DNA of 64,000 bases, from assembly GCA_945870185.1 (NCBI GenBank), contig CAMBRK010000019.1:1-64000 (forward strand), written 5' to 3'. This stretch comes from Aureispira sp. CCB-QB1. GTDB lineage: Bacteria; Bacteroidota; Bacteroidia; Chitinophagales; Saprospiraceae. Of this stretch, positions 63,932 to 64,000 are shown in pieces (within the stretch, counting starts at the first letter, position 1; the number at the start of each line of letters is the position of its first letter). The notes under the pieces were generated by a model. That model was not told the DNA's origin. It made no database searches and saw only the letters and a list, made by a program, of their open reading frames with translations. A program made the position numbers and the translations under genes.

Positions 63932-64000
63932 CATTAAATATAATTTGTTACAACTGAACTACTTTATCAGATTAAGTACCTGCGACTTATCAGCGGCGAA

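Overview
The window reads as a chromosomal segment of a Bacteroidota bacterium. The evidence is type IX secretion (T9SS) sorting domains on three secreted proteins, an NQR complex with a paired FNR-type reductase and ferredoxin, a TonB-dependent receptor with an N-terminal carboxypeptidase-regulatory-like domain, many lipoproteins with short leader-plus-Cys starts, and promoters of the TTTG-N19-TAnnTTTG type in place of Shine-Dalgarno-rich leaders. MqnC (futalosine route to menaquinone) points away from flavobacteria and toward Saprospiria- or Cytophagia-like lineages. This placement is inference. The DNA is AT-rich, and I saw no rRNA, tRNA, CRISPR array or phage block.

Layout. 0-1.1 kb: the end of an IS256-like element has landed in a T9SS-secreted protein gene. 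1.2-8.5 kb: mqnC, a reverse-strand run (small hypothetical, two lipoprotein cyclophilins, polyphosphate glucokinase), a broken GNAT gene, a CAP protein, a ROK kinase and an orphan ExbD. 8.7-13.4 kb: a clan AA protease, then the aromatic amino-acid operon pheA - aminotransferase - tyrA - DAHP synthase/chorismate mutase. This operon is preceded by a 22-codon leader peptide with eight consecutive aromatic codons and a terminator hairpin, which looks like a classical attenuator. 13.5-19.3 kb: a lipoprotein hydrolase, an MlaEFD-type lipid transporter, an SMR efflux protein and a MORN-repeat caspase-like protease. 19.5-22.5 kb: a DUF4920 lipoprotein and hldD, separated by a VapBC-like module that sits between 260-bp repeats and between two 113-bp copies of the original DUF4920/hldD junction.

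22.7-32.2 kb: a secreted unknown, an M16 peptidase, rsmI, a T9SS type B protein, an LptC-like lipoprotein, a CNNM/CorC membrane protein and the iscS-iscU-iscA operon. 32.4-38.4 kb: an Rpn-family nuclease with internal and external duplications, an OmpA protein and its truncated paralogue, and a TonB receptor. 38.5-45.3 kb: SRPBCC/GyrI-like protein, pabB-pabC, a T9SS-exported serine hydrolase, a scarred segment in which a YdeI-family gene has been split by about 1.3 kb of reverse-strand fragments, DoxX, and an intact YdeI-family gene. 45.3-53.6 kb: ferredoxin, FNR-type reductase, a small membrane protein, and the full nqrABCDEF operon. 53.6-64 kb: GlsB-like protein, a palindrome-rich intergenic region, an ATP-grasp enzyme, metH, and the head of an exopolysaccharide locus (SLBB exporter, winged-helix regulator, NusG-like antiterminator) that runs off the window.

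The most interesting items are the aromatic attenuator with its nearly leaderless leader peptide, the repeat-bounded toxin-antitoxin insertion, the NqrA with an added signal peptide and membrane segment, the MORN-caspase, and the split YdeI gene. Nothing here is an obviously new multi-gene defence or biosynthetic system.
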